Shown: positions 32,223 through 45,115, numbered from the stretch's first letter. The stretch is DNA of 64,000 bases from Steromphala cineraria (GCA_916613615.1 OU744730.1:992001-1056000); one strand, 5' to 3'. A program made the numbers and translations. Notes: generated by a model not told the origin, from the letters alone.

Positions 32223-35200
32223 TGTTCTCGTTAAGTCTAGTGACAGGTGACAGGGGCACTTAGAGTTCTTCGTAGCCTATTAGTTAAGTTCTCGTGAAGT
32301 CTAGTGACAGGTGACAGGGGCACTTAGAGTTCTTCGTAGCCTATTAGCTAAGTTCTCGTGAAGTCTAGTAACAGGTGACAGGGGCACTAAGAGTTCTTCT
32401 ATAGCCTATTAGCTAAGTTCCCGTGAAGTCTAGTTACAGGTGACAGGGGCACTTAGAGTTCTTCGTAGCCTATTAGCTAAGTTCTCGTGAAGTCTAGTTA
32501 CAGGTGACATGGGCACTTAGAGTTCTTCGTAGCCTATTAGCTAAGTTCTCGTGAAGTCTAGTTACAGGTGACAGGGACACTTAGAGTTCTTCTATAGCCT
32601 ATTAGCTAAGTTCTCGTGAAGTCTAGTAACAGGTGACAGGGGCACTAAGAGTTCTTCGTTAGCCTATTAGCTAAGTTCTCGTGAAGTCTAATAACAGGTG
32701 ACAGGGGCACTAAGAGTTCTTCTATAGCCTATTAGCTATGTTCTCGTGAAGTCTAGTAAGAGATGACAGGGACACTTAGAGTTCTTCGATAGCCTATTAG
32801 CTAAGTTCTTGTGAAGTCTAGTAAGAGATGACAGGGACACTTAGAGTTCTTCTATAGCCTATTAGCTAAGTTCTCGTGAAGTCTAGTTACAGGTGACAGG
32901 GGCACTTAGAGTTCTTCGTAGCCTATTAGCTAAGTTCTCGTGAAGTCTAGTTACAGGTGACATGGGCACTTAGAGTTCTTCGTAGCCTATTAGCTAAGTT
33001 CTCGTGAAGTCTAGTTACAGGTGACAGGGACACTTAGAGTTCTTCGATAGCCTATTAGCTAAGTTCTCGTGAAGTCTAGTAACAGGTGACAGGGGCACTA
33101 AGAGTTCTTCTATAGCCTATTAGCTAAGTTCTCGTGAAGTCTAGTAACAGGTGACAGGGGCACTTAGAGTTCTTCTATAGCCTATTAGCTAAGTTCTCGC
33201 GAAGTCTAGTTACAGGTGACAGGGGCACTTAGAGTTCTTCTATAGCCTATTAGCTAAGTTCTTGTTAAGTCTAGTGACAGATGACAGGGGCACTTAGAGT
33301 TCTTCCATAGTCTATTAGCTAAGTTCTCGTGAAGTCTAGTTACAGGTGACAGGGGCACTTAGAGTTCTTCTATAGCTTATTAGCTAAGTTCTTGTGAAGT
33401 CTAGTAACAGGTGACAGGGGCACTTAGAGTTCTTCTATAGCCTATAAGCTAAGTTCTCGTGAAGTCTAGTAACAGGTGACAGGGGCACTTAGAGTTCTTC
33501 GTAGCCTATTAGCTAAGTTCTCGTGAAGTCTAGTAACAGGTGACAGGGGCACTAAGAGTTCTTCTATAGCCTATTAGCTAAGTTCCCGTGAAGTCTAGTT
33601 ACAGGTGACAGGGGCACTTAGAGTTCTTCGTAGCCTATTAGCTAAGTTCTCGTGAAGTCTAGTTACAGGTGACATGGGCACTTAGAGTTCTTCGTAGCCT
33701 ATTAGCTAAGTTCTCGTGAAGTCTAGTTACAGGTGACAGGGGCACTTAGAGTTCTTCTATAGCTTATTAGCTAAGTTCTCGCGAAGTCTAGTTACAGGTG
33801 ACAGGGGCACTTAGAGTTCTTCTATAGCCTATTAGCTAAGTTCTTGTTAAGTCTAGTGACAGATGACAGGGGCACTTAGAGTTCTTCCATAGTCTATTAG
33901 CTAAGTTCTCGTGAAGTCTAGTTACAGGTGACAGGGGCACTTAGAGTTCTTCTATAGCTTATTAGCTAAGTTCTTGTGAAGTCTAGTAACAGGTGACAGG
34001 GGCACTTAGAGTTCTTCTATAGCCTATAAGCTAAGTTCTCGTGAAGTCTAGTAACAGGTGACAGGGGCACTTAGAGTTCTTCGTAGCCTATTAGCTAAGT
34101 TCTCGTGAAGTCTAGTAACAGGTGACAGGGGCACTAAGAGTTCTTCTATAGCCTATTAGCTAAGTTCCCGTGAAGTCTAGTTACAGGTGACAGGGGCACT
34201 TAGAGTTCTTCGTAGCCTATTAGCTAAGTTCTCGTGAAGTCTAGTTACAGGTGACATTGGCACTTAGAGTTCTTCGTAGCCTATTAGCTAAGTTCTCGTG
34301 AAGTCTAGTTACAGGTGACAGGGACACTTAGAGTTCTTCTATAGCCTATTAGCTAAGTTCTCGTGAAGTCTAGTAACAGGTGACAGGGGCACTAAGAGTT
34401 CTTCGTTAGCCTATTAGCTAAGTTCTCGTGAAGTCTAATAACAGGTGACAGGGGCACTAAGAGTTCTTCTATAGCCTATTAGCTATGTTCTCGTGAAGTC
34501 TAGTAAGAGATGACAGGGACACTTAGAGTTCTTCGATAGCCTATTAGCTAAGTTCTTGTGAAGTCTAGTAACAGGTGACAGGGACACTTAGAGTTCTTCT
34601 ATAGCCTATTAGCTAAGTTCTCGTGAAGTCTAGTAACAGGTGACAGGAACACTTAGAGTTTTTCTATAGCCTATTAGCTAAGTTCTCGTGAAGTCTAGCA
34701 ACAGGTGACAGGGGCACTAAAAGTTCTTCTATAGCCTATTAGCTAAGTTCTCGTGAAGTCTAGTAACAGGTGACAGGGGCACTTAGAGTTTTTCTATAGC
34801 CTATTAGCTAAGTTCTCGCGAAGTCTAGTTACAGGTGACAGGGGCACTTAGAATTCTTCTATAGCCTATTAGCTAAGTTCTTGTTAAGTCTAGTGACAGA
34901 TGACAGGGGCACTTAGAGTTCTTCCATAGTCTATTAGCTAAGTTCTCGTGAAGTCTAGTTACAGGTGACAGGGGCACTTAGAGTTCTTCTATAGCTTATT
35001 AGCTAAGTTCTTGTGAAGTCTAGTAACAGGTGACAGGGGCACTTAGAGTTCTTCTATAGCCTATAAGCTAAGTTCTCGTGAAGTCTAGTAACAGGTGACA
35101 GGGGCACTTAGAGTACGTCTATAGCCTATTAGCTAAGTTCTCGTGAAGTCTAGTTACAGGTGACAGGGGCACTTAGAGTTCTTCGATAGACTATTAGCTA

Positions 35201-35458
35201 AGTTATCGTGAAGTCTAGTTACAGGTGACAGGGGCACTTAGAGTTCTTCTATAGCTTATTAGCTAAGTTCTCGTGAAGTCTGGTAACAGGTGACAGGGGC
35301 ACTTAGAGTTCTTCTGTAGCCTATTAGCTAAGTTCTCGTGAAGTCTAGAAACAGGTGACAGGGGCACTTAGAGTTCTTCTATAGCCTGTTAGCTAAGTTC
35401 TCGTTAAGTCTAGTTACAGGTGACAGGGGCACTTAGAGTTCTTCGATAGCCTATTAGT
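32223..35458 (+). repeat. 64/65-bp minisatellite, about 50 units, with higher-order repeat
   Basis: About 3.2 kb of tandem units. Variant markers recur at fixed distances: GTTCTTGTTAAGTCTAGTGA near 33259 and 33841 (582 bp), and GTTCCCGTGAAG near 33582 and 34164 (582 bp). A nine-unit block was therefore duplicated within the array. Other marker spacings (1037 and 1166 bp) equal 16 and 18 units. No unit-specific spacers exist. Confidence 0.95.
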
Positions 35459-36607
35459 TTTTGGTCACTTAACTCGTCATATAGTTAATTTCATTATAAG
35501 ATAACAGATTTGGGACATCCATGCAGTAATAAGATAGGCTTGAAAGGCTCGTCACCGATTGCACAATTGCACAATTGAAAGACGTTCTGAAATGACATCA
35601 GTCTCACATCTTACCATTAATGGAGAGATTTGTTTTAAAAGGGTTTAATTGCTGACAAGTGAAGTCATTTGATCTTTGTTTTTTGTTTTTTTAAACTTAG
35701 AATAGTGATGACATGCCAATTTTTCTTAGAATAGTGATGACATGCTAATTATTCTTAGCTGGTAACACATTTAAAACTTTAAGAAGTTAATATATAAAAA
35801 CATTAACCTAACATCTGGAAAGGCAATTTGTGAACCCCTCTAAGCAAAGTATCGTTATTCCCCAATTAGTTTTGATTGATTGGTTGTTTAAAGAAGTGGT
35901 GGATAAATAAGGAACACTTTGTTTTATACTTTAATCGTTTTACATTTTATTAATCAGAATGATCACAAAAATATGGTAATTTGTTTTCAATAATCAACAA
36001 TTTATTCCTGTACGTAGGACAAAAGCTCATGCACAAAATAAATACTTATACAAAAAATGCTCCCGCATTCATTATATACCAAAACACAAAGGATATTCCA
36101 CCATGAAGGCTAGTTATCACCCCTGTTTTGGTGGCTTTAAAGAACCTAAACTTAACAACAATAAGAAAATAACGTGACTCTGGATTTTTTACAATTTTAA
36201 AAAATAAAAAAATTACCCATAGTTTATATGACAAGTCAACAGATTGGGTTGAGATAGTGTGATCGTGTTGGACACAATATTAAGCACACAAAATGAAGTT
36301 AATTTGTGGTTCTGAAGAATTTAAGAAGCAAATCACAATTTCGACAACATCCAAGAACTTCATTTGCTTTAGATTATTTGCCCTTTTAAGGTAAAGAAAT
36401 TGTTTATGACTTCTCAAACACTACATTTAAAGCCAAATAAAACATCAACAGTATGAATCAATAATGAATAAAGGTATACACCAACGTCATGATACGCCCC
36501 ACACACACAAACAACTGACCATTGCATTGCAGGAAGATTGAGGAATAGCATTATTGGGAATGCATCAATTTGTCCGTTCATTTTATAAGGGATGTCAAGC
36601 AAGATTA
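35459..36607. other. Spacer beside the minisatellite
   Basis: A 33-bp direct repeat (TTCTTAGAATAGTGATGACATG) occurs twice near 35695-35757. Nothing else was recognised. Confidence 0.45.
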
Positions 36608-37050
36608 TTATCCCCCACAACGAAGTGAAAGGGGGATATAGGTTTAGCTCCGTCCCTGCATCCGTCCGTCCGAGTTTAAGGGGACAGCTTTTCTCAGAAA
36701 CTGTTTAAGATAGGATAACTAAACTTACTGTGTGTCTTCATTGTATGAAAACCTTGTTGGAGTTTAAAAATCAGAACAGCGCAATTATTGTTTTACAGAG
36801 TTATTGCCCTTGTTTCTTGTTTTTGGACTCTGTTCGAGGGTGTCGTCAAATTGGACAATTTTTCTCACAAATATTTAAGATAGGATAAACAAATTTGTTT
36901 CTTCAGGGTATCAAAATCTTGATGGAGTTTAGAAATGAAGTGAATGCAATTACAAATGACGGAGTAACGGCCCATGTAGGAAAAAATTAGGAGCTTGATG
37001 GAAACCTTTTTGGCGGGAGGATGTTGATGACAATGTCTTCTTGTTGCAAA
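36608..37050 (+). mobile_element. Relic of CCCCCACAACG/TCCGTCCGTCC repeat family
   Basis: TATCCCCCACAACGAAGTGA followed by GGGGGATATAGGTTTAGCTC and a TCCGTCCG run is a widespread invertebrate interspersed-repeat style. Internal 150-bp sections (AAACTGTTTAAGATAGGATA and ATATTTAAGATAGGATAAAC) are diverged tandem units. No coding; the right edge is approximate. Confidence 0.5.
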
Positions 37051-38280
37051 TGGCAGGAATTCATAACAATGACTTCGACGATATTTTGTGTTTAACAGAA
37101 TACGGAAACATACCTAAAACTAGTGTTCTTCTCTTGGCGTACTTTTGTCTATAAAAATATAAATTTTCGCTTTGATACCATTGTAATTATGTGACATTTG
37201 TGGTTTTTAGGGTGAAGTAAGAAATTCTTTTTAAAACTACATATGCGTTTCTTTTCTGGGACAGTATACATCAAGTTGTCTGTGAAGGCAAATCATAGTG
37301 CTTGATATATGGATAACATAATTTGCAAGTAGTAGAATTAAAGGTTCAAGAAGATTAGGAAATAAGCTATTGCAAAGTTTACCAAATTTAATGAAATAAT
37401 ATAGTTCATTGATAAAACTAAGATAGTGTAGGACTTAGAATAAAGTTTTTTTCTGGTACAGGACAATAACAGGACAATCAAAATAATCACTTAAACATTG
37501 TCACTAGATTTTACATTTAGATCAATTGATTTGCTAATATTAAACCTTTTTCTTTTGAAAGCTATTTTTCTGAGGTACACATTTTAAATGCAGCTTCTGT
37601 ATCTGGGAAGAAATCTCTTATATTTGACCACTGTGAAAGCCTAGTTTTACACTAGAACACTTCCGAAAGAAATGTCCCTGAAATTGGATTGAAAAGTATT
37701 ATTTACGTTGCCATTCTAAAAAAATATTAGGCAATACACATTTGGCATCAAATTTGAGGTTATATAAAAGTAATGAAAAGTAGTTATTACCCAAAAAAGT
37801 GTGTGAATTTTCGAGCGAGAGTTATAAAAAGATTTTATGAGTTTTGATTAAGTCATATGACCCACTTTCAAAGATGAACATTTCTTTATTACACAATCTC
37901 TTTCATTTTACTCTCCAAGAAATATCTAGAAAACAGTCTGCTTGCCTTGTGATGATCGGTTCCAGTGAAGTTATGAATAATGGTTTTTAGTGATATGTGC
38001 ACATGTGCATTGATGGCAAATATGTCACTGGTTATAACTTGCACATAGGTATTCGTTAAAAATTTAATTGACCCCTTTCGATAAATAGACAGCCAGAACT
38101 GAAAGATATCATCGCCATCAATTTATAATTTAGAGAGAATGCATGGCAAGTACTGAGATAGAGAAATTTGTCCCATGAAGGGTATAATCCTATATCCTGA
38201 GCATTGGTCAAACAACAGTGTCAATTGTTCCTTATTTGAATAAAGTTTTTCTTGTGGCAATTGGCCAAAAGTACATTATA
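37051..38280. other. Unannotated AT-rich spacer
   Basis: No repeat partner, ORF or RNA-like feature was recognised. Confidence 0.4.
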
Positions 38281-38880
38281 CAGCTGCGTACCTTAAGTTT
38301 GTTCACTTGCTTGTGTATCTTAGTGCAAAATATCATGTAATTCTGGTTTCGTTTTGACATTCATAAAATAATCCCAGGACCACTTACAAAAGATCAGCAA
38401 TTGTCCATGTGTAAAATAACAATTCCCAAACCATATTTCGGGATCGTGTGGTCACAGGTACTGAATGTCGATATTTGGCATTGTTAAATAGACAGATGGG
38501 GTCATATTTGTGGAATCCGGATTTTCCTAAATTTCGATTAAAATCATCCTTGTAAACTTTGTAGGAAAAAATCAGCACAGTTACATTTTCGTAATGCAAA
38601 GTAACACAGATGAATAAAATCTAAAACTGTTTACCACTTATGAAGGATTTTCGAAATTTTGACCCCTGGTCACTTCAATGGCCTGCCAAATTTGTTACAA
38701 CTATCTGCTTGGTATGACATAAGAATATGTTAACGCAAACTGAATCATAACTTATGCAGTGACATTTCATTATTATTGGTTTGGTTTCCACAATGCTAAG
38801 ATGCCTCAAAGATGTTACAAATTACATGATATTTGCACTAGAATACGACGGTAAGTGAACAAACTTAAGATACGCAGCAG
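38281..38880. mobile_element. 600-bp TIR element
   Basis: CAGCTGCGTACCTTAAGTTT plus GTTCACTTGC at the left mirrors GTAAGTGAACAAACTTAAGA plus TACGCAGCAG at the right, about 28 of 30 positions. No target duplication or coding sequence is evident, so the superfamily is unknown. Confidence 0.7.
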
Positions 38881-39165
38881 ATCAAGAGAGACATTGGGTC
38901 AAAGTTTGTAATTCTGATTTCATTCTCTTTGCAAAATGTTTTTCAATTAAACACATTTTCATACAACTGTCGGTCAAAATAGTCAATATTAGTCAACATT
39001 ATGATTTGACTTTCATTTTTACATTTAATATTTCAAAATGATAAACTTTTAAGAGAACCAAATAGTTTGAGTTTTATTAGAGGTTTTTAACACACAAAAA
39101 GACAGTTATTTATCGGTATTGTAAGTTATGTAAAAAATTTAAGAATAAACTATATTTTTGCCTAA
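38881..39165. other. Spacer between DNA elements
   Basis: AT-rich; it ends in the TAA target copy of the next element. Confidence 0.4.
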
Positions 39166-39736
39166 TGCCTCGTTTACACTAGACCACGATTAGGCCACGA
39201 TGGCCACGATTCAATAATTTTTTTTAAATCTCAACTTATGATGCGTGGGGTAGCGCAGATAGAAATCGTGGTGATCGCAACGGATCTCATTGATCGTGAG
39301 GCATCTCTATAATCGTGTCAAAATATTAAACATGTTTAATATTTTGCCACGATCATGCCGATTTTTTTAGTGATCGTTTCAGAACGTGGTATGGCGTAGT
39401 AGAGCGTTATCATCGGGACAGAGTGCATTAGAGCGTATTAGAGCGCACAAAAGAGCAATGGAGCGTATCAAGATGATCGTAACACATCGTGTAAGATGTT
39501 ACTTCAAATGTCCCCACGATTCTAACAACATGTATTGCGCTCTATTTAGATTGTTTTACGATCTCCTGCGTTGCGTCACGTTGTCTACATTATAGGCCTG
39601 TTTGCGGACGTTTTAGCAAGCTGAACTACGAAGACCGTTCGCGCTCTACCACACTGTACCTCGCTCTGTTATGCTCTGTCACGATCTATAACGCTCTCAA
39701 GTTTTGCACTACGTTCTGTTGCGTTGGGATTTTCCC

Positions 39737-39743
39737 TATAAAT
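39737..39743 (+). promoter_or_regulatory. TATA box inside the Harbinger-like element
   Basis: CCCTATAAATTG is a strong TATA match 84 bases before the ATG of a short ORF. It lies within the transposon and probably drives its first gene. Confidence 0.5.
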
Positions 39744-39820
39744 TGACTCACGCTGCCAAGCGACAACCATTGTGATCTAACTGTCAGTAGCATAACAAGT
39801 ATCGTCATTCAAGACACATC

Positions 39821-39958
39821 ATGGCACCCAAAAAAGCAAAAGGCAAGGGAAAGGGCTCCGAAATTGCCAACGCTTCCCGAATGCATGAGAACGATGCATC
39901 TTCTAACCCAGACACCATAGAGAGGAGAGTTACCAATTCGCTGATTCAAGTGACATAA
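39821..39958 (+). CDS. Short Lys/Gly-rich ORF in transposon
   Basis: A 45-codon frame begins MAPKKAKGKGKGSEIANASR and ends LIQVT. The basic start looks like a nuclear-localisation N-terminus. PIF/Harbinger elements carry a Myb-like DNA-binding gene in addition to the transposase, and this may be the first exon of such a gene left after deletion. No domain is visible, so the function is open. ATG context ATCATGG is favourable. Confidence 0.4.
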   Translation: MAPKKAKGKGKGSEIANASRMHENDASSNPDTIERRVTNSLIQVT

Positions 39959-40357
39959 CATATACACAACATGTACTTATTATACCAATAGAAATAATCG
40001 TGTTATTCGTGCTCTTAATTGTCACATAAAAGGCAACAAAAGGCAACAGATCGTTGTGAACGTATCAAAGAGCGAGAAATCGCAACAGATCGTATGATGG
40101 AATCGTAATGATCGCAAACGGTCGCTTTAGATCGTCAAGTATTCGTAACACATCTTCTCTGAAGCGCAACACGTCGGATATCAACTCGTAATAATGCATA
40201 CTAGGTCGTATTACAACGTATCAAAACGTAACAGAACATTCAAAAACGAAACAAAAATTAAAATGTGGCACGATCATAAAGATCTACTGCGATAATTGGT
40301 TCGTATCAGATCGGTATAATCGTGGCCTAATCGTGGTCTAGTGTAAACGAGGCATAA

Positions 40358-41214
40358 GAGCTTTTGATTTGAAAAAAGTGTGGGCGGGTTCGAATTCGAA
40401 TTCGCAGCATTATTAACGTTAAGAATGCTTAAATGTAATACAAAATAGTTTCAATCATAACAAAGAGATGTTACAATATTCACTGTGAAATTTTAGACTG
40501 AGAAAACAGTTTTATACAATAAGTCGAAAACCTAGAAACCGATATCTTAAACTCGCCCCAGACCACGTGACAGTGACTCGATCATTATGATGTCAGAACC
40601 TTTGTGACGTCGTGCCATTGGAACAACATTCGAAAGAAACCGCCACATGACACAAAGCAGCAAATAAGGAGACAATTTGACTGATTGAAGTAAGATAAGT
40701 GACATAAAACATTGGTGGCATATACGGGAATGCTCAGGTAAGAAAACGACAACAATTAAGTAGCTCACGAATATTGGGAGAATCAGAACAATTTAATGTT
40801 GATTCAGACCACATAATACATCTTTTCGCGGTGTTTGCGGGTGTTCATTGCCATTCAACACTGGGAAATTAACCAATCAGAAACAAGTATGTACAGAAGT
40901 CATGTCAAAATAATTCTTCACTCCTAGATTAAACCTATTTGGAATAAAATGGCTGAAGCTAGTGTGACTGTCAAATCGTTATCTGATTGCGGTTGATTCA
41001 GTGGAAAGAGACAAGGGTAGTTTCTTTTATTGAGAGCAATATGCATTTAAGAACCACTGTGTTTTGTTCTATAGAGAGCATGATATGATACGTTTTGCCT
41101 CCAGCCTCAGACAACCATAGTGTATCGATTTTCTTTGGATTAACAACACATAATATCTCCGCCTCTGTACTGAACTGTCCTTGTACAGGAGCCAACTTAA
41201 AACTCACCGCATTT
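40358..41214. other. Unannotated spacer
   Basis: It contains CACGTGACAGTGACTCG (40564 region) and GTGACGTCG, which are E-box and half-CRE-like. No gene or repeat call is supported. Confidence 0.4.
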
Positions 41215-41350
41215 CGTCACTGACTTTTAACGACTGATCTCTTTCACTGACTGATTTTTGTATATAGTGAACTTTTCTTGTGCGCTTTGAGCATGGCATT
41301 TGACATGGATATATGCGCAATATAAATAGTCTATTTCTATTACTATAATA
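41215..41350 (+). mobile_element. LINE/SINE 3' terminus
   Basis: TGCGCTTTGAGCATGGCATT followed by ATATGCGCAATATAAATAGT and a TCTATTACTAT tail is the common animal LINE/SINE ending (..GCGCTATATAAAT.. plus tandem tail). No coding part remains. Confidence 0.5.
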
Positions 41351-41399
41351 TGTTGGATATATATTCAAAGGCACTTATCTGATATATACACTATATGAG

Positions 41400-42350
41400 T
41401 GTAATGATATCCAATAAAACCAGGGTCTCACACTGTAGACTATCACGATATCTATGGCATCATGGTGTCATTATCGTCTTATTCAGGTCGGTACAATGGA
41501 TATCATACGATCGTGATATCTTACAGTGTCTAGTCTCGTGGAACAGAGCAACACAGCTGTCTCACATACACGCCATGTCTGGTCTGTGTTCAGGCTCAGG
41601 AGACCTCCTCTATGTATTGAATTACATGGGATTATCTTTAACAATAACAGAAACCATTATAGCTCGACTCTTCTCTTGGGGAACCAAAGCCTTTACATGT
41701 AGGTGGGTTCTCTAAGTATTTATATACGAGCGATTATCATAATACAAAATCATAATCTTGATATCTAAGTCTGTCTAGTCTTGTGGAACTATGATGTATA
41801 CAATTAGGTTCGTTATTCATATTGAATGCATATCATGATTGGGTCGGATTTGCTGGAAGACTCTGGGACCACCTCTGTGTATTAACTTACCTGGTTCGTT
41901 TTAAGGAGATCATTAATTCAATAGTCGTAAAGACCTTATCAGATTTGTTAGAATCCTCATAGACCACCTTTGTGTATCGACTTATCAATATCAATTATTC
42001 AGTTATATACATTCAGGTGAGGTATTGTCTAACTTATTTGTCTGAATAGATGATCACACAGAAGTGTCAAATGTCTGACAGTCGAGAAGCTCTTGTTGTT
42101 CTCAGGCTATTCCTGGCTACTGGTGTGGAACAAATCCACACTGAGTCCTTCAATAGGGAACACAGTAATGACCACCACTAAGTATTCGACTGCTTATCAA
42201 AATACAAAATAATAATCTCGATATCTAACTCTGTCTAGTCTTGTGGAACCAAAGTGTATACATTCAGGTTCGTTCTATTTTCAACAGACAACATGACTGG
42301 ATCTGATTTGCTGGATCTCCCCAGGACCACCTTAACCTTAACATGATATA
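41400..42350 (+). repeat. Dispersed repeat R2, copy 2
   Basis: Second copy of the family at 9.1-9.95 kb. It has internal imperfect repeats: GTCTAGTCTTGTGGAAC occurs near 41775 and 42235, with a CTAGTCTCGTGGAACAG variant near 41530, and GACCACCT-TGTGTAT occurs near 41870 and 41963. No TIRs or coding were recognised. Confidence 0.65.
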
Positions 42351-43724
42351 GAGAAATAAAGCTATCTAACACTGTTTAATCTTACTGAACAAAAAGCTCG
42401 TTCAACAGTCATCAACCATTTCATAGTTAATTGAGATATGGAAGATTTGAAATATACCATCCTAAAAAAGAAACGCATGGGTGATTTTGAAAGTTTTCGA
42501 CCTGTGTAATTTTGACTTTCTATCACACATGAATACTCTTCTGTGTCCCGAGCCAGTCTTGTCCGGTTCTTTTTGGTTTGTGATTTTACCCTGTTCAATG
42601 TATGCATGGATATAGTTTCTGCCGAGAGAGCTAGGTGAGATTATTTCCTTTTTTGTAACTTCATTCACCGTATTCAAAACCTGGAGACAATGTCACAAAA
42701 TATATAACATACTTACTTTTTGTCACGATTCAATTGATAGCAAACTTCTCATTAATTATTGCTAATGACTTGAAATTTATTCTCAAAAGTGACCTCAAAA
42801 ATGAATCTGAAATCTAAAATCTTACATGTAAATGAATATGGCAGTGTGACAAATTATTGATATAAAAACTAAAAGTGCACATGTACAATTAAGATAACAA
42901 ATTGCTTACAAATACATTTTGTCTAATAACGTTATGAAACTTGATGACATTACTATTTAATGAATTGAAAAAAGTTCACTTTAATTGTTAAATGACTTGA
43001 TGAAAATTGAAATAGGGTGTAAGAGTTTTACTTTTAAAACCTTTGAAAATAATTTCTGTGTTTCTGATATTGAATGTAATGAAAGCATAAAGAAAGAATA
43101 GTTGACATTTAAGTGGAAAGGTTAATGTTGTAATAGGTATTCTCTGATTTTTAAATCATTCTATTTAGTGGTCAGGTAATCTCATTGGTTAAGCCTTGCC
43201 TAATAAATTTAACTGTCATTCGAAAAAAAGTTATCATACCTAGAGAAATGTGCTTATACTGTCGTTCAATTATCCTAATTGTCTAAGTTTTGCAAGGCAT
43301 ATATTTCTGCAAGCAAAGCAAGTTGATCACGAATATCAATCAATGTTCTGAAGTTTGCAACAATTTTGAAATGTTTGCATAATAAAGAGCCCCAAATATT
43401 TAATTTCAAATTGCATTGTCGCAGAACGAGCCTCAATTACCACTTCCTTCACAAAGGTGGTTCCTTGTACTTGAACTTGTACAATTGAATGCACTGAAAC
43501 CGTTCATTCTTACATTACAGCAGATAAAAAGGTGTGTTTGTCCTTACCATCAGCGATTCAGGTGTTGATTCCGCAATACGCCGGACTTGCAAAATACTGT
43601 AACGGGTTGTACTTGATTTGCAAAGCAATGGTTATATGTAGGATAGGCGTTATCAAACATTGATTGAAAATTATTGTGCACACATATTTCAGTTGAAATA
43701 TCACCAAGGCATATATATCAATCA
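42351..43724. other. Unannotated AT-rich spacer
   Basis: Short overlapping ORFs near 42362-42677 have no domain signature. Nothing else was recognised. Confidence 0.4.
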
Positions 43725-44090
43725 ATCTTCATTTCAGTACTGAGGAGGCCACAGGCCTATAGAACATTTCATATATACACATTTCTTAACAACATTGCAT
43801 GGTAGATAAAAACAGCTACATTCTGAATTACAGTTTCATTCAAACAATTCAAAAGCAATGAAAACTTATCAATTGATGGGTGTACAAAATAGAATTCTTT
43901 ATGAAATTTTTTACGTATGCTATCATATGCTGGACATACAAGGAGAAAACGATATTCGTCTTCAACGACACCATACTAACTGCATTTACAGATTCTGTTT
44001 TGTCTTGGAATATTTGTGAATCTACCCTTTTCAATTAAGAGATCATGGGATGAGCAACGGAAACGAGCTAAAGATATTCTAATTTTTTAA
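43725..44090 (-). pseudogene. 5'-truncated LINE ORF2 C-terminus with stop
   Basis: The minus-strand frame reads RISLARFRCSSHDLLIEKGR, then RICKCS, an in-frame stop, and VVEDEYRFLLVCPAYDSIRK. This is the C..C..H..C knuckle end of CR1/L2-like LINE proteins. The 3' end (GGCCTGTGGCCTCCTCAG, then ATTGATTGATA) matches the terminus style of the 13.45-kb fragment. The RT is missing. Confidence 0.75.
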
Positions 44091-44544
44091 ATATTGACAC
44101 ATGATAAGTAACGTTCAGTGTAAATGTGCGTTTTAAAGGCTTGCACCGTTTTTACCAATGAAAGAAAAATCTTCAACACGTGCGTCCGACCCACATCTCC
44201 CGTTCATTATGTGAATGTTAAGAACAGCACAAAGATCAAGAAAATATCTACCGAAGTTGTTAATCATCTTATCGGCAGAGTTACGTCTCAGATTAAAATT
44301 ATCACAAATATATCTATGATACCTTGTTGTTTATGATAGAAGTATACATGTAATAAGTGTATTTTTTATATGTGCGCTTAGCTTTGGGTTACGCTGAATT
44401 TACTAATCTTTTCAAGACATATCTAGAAATGACGGAAAATCTCTAGGATACCATGTGAAAGTAAGTGAAATAGGTCAGTTACGAAACCCTTCATTAAATT
44501 TATCTTAATTGCTTTCACTGATTTCAAAAGATTGAACTCAGCTA

Positions 44545-44998
44545 TTGATGCGTGAACCCCCTTGATGCGCGAACCCTCTTGATGGGTGAACCCCCTTGAT
44601 GCATGAACCCCCTTGATGGGTGAACCCCCTTGATGCATGAACTCCCTTGGTCCGTAAACACCCTTACTGCGTGAACCCCCTTGATGCGTGAACCCCCTTG
44701 ATGCGTGAACCCCCTTGATGCATGAACCCCCTTTATGCATGAACCCCCTTGATGCATGAACCCCCATGATGCATGAACCCCCTTGATGCATGAACCCCCT
44801 TGATGCATGAATCACCATGATGGGTGAACCACCTTGATGCATGAACCCCCTTGATGCGTGAACCCCCTTGCTGTGTGAACCCCCTTTATGCATGAACCCC
44901 CTTGCTGTGTGAACCCCTTGATGTGTGAACCACCTTGATGCATAAACAACCTTGATGCATGAACCCCCTTGATGCGTGAACCCCCTTGATGCGCCACA
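44545..44998. repeat. 17-bp minisatellite, about 26 units
   Basis: Unit GATGCATGAACCCCCTT with GATGCGTG, GATGGGTG and TGTGTG variants. Because 17 is not a multiple of 3, all three frames cycle through the same three codon phases, and stop-free ORFs (HQGGSCIKGVHASRGF) arise by composition. No protein is inferred. Confidence 0.93.
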
Positions 44999-45086
44999 CG
45001 AGAGGCTTTGCACAGACTTTATTTTCAATAAACGGAGCAACAATCAGTGTCAACAAAGAATGCCACAATTCTACTCGGTGTTAGGT

Positions 45087-45115
45087 GGGGGGGGGGGGGG
45101 GTGGGGGGGGGGGGG
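45087..45115. repeat. Poly-G tract
   Basis: Nearly uninterrupted G run with a single T, G-quadruplex-prone. Its length is likely to be unstable in assemblies. Confidence 0.9.

Larger units (their letters stand above)
39166..40354 (+). mobile_element. PIF/Harbinger-like DNA transposon derivative
   Basis: Perfect 36-bp TIRs (39166-39201 and 40319-40354, starting TGCCTCGTTTACACTAGACC) are flanked by a TAA on each side, the 3-bp TWA duplication typical of PIF/Harbinger. Inside are many GATCGT and AGAGCGT strings, probably subterminal binding repeats, and a TATA box with a short ORF. No transposase is present, so it is non-autonomous. Confidence 0.75.

Noticed and set aside
32223..35458. Regular direct repeats suggesting a CRISPR array
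   Set aside because: Units are contiguous 64/65-bp copies with no unique spacers, in eukaryotic DNA full of LINEs; it is a minisatellite.
44423..45068. Overlapping Gly/His/Ser-rich ORFs up to 206 codons
   Set aside because: They are produced by the 17-bp repeat in several frames at once; no domain and no consistent start.
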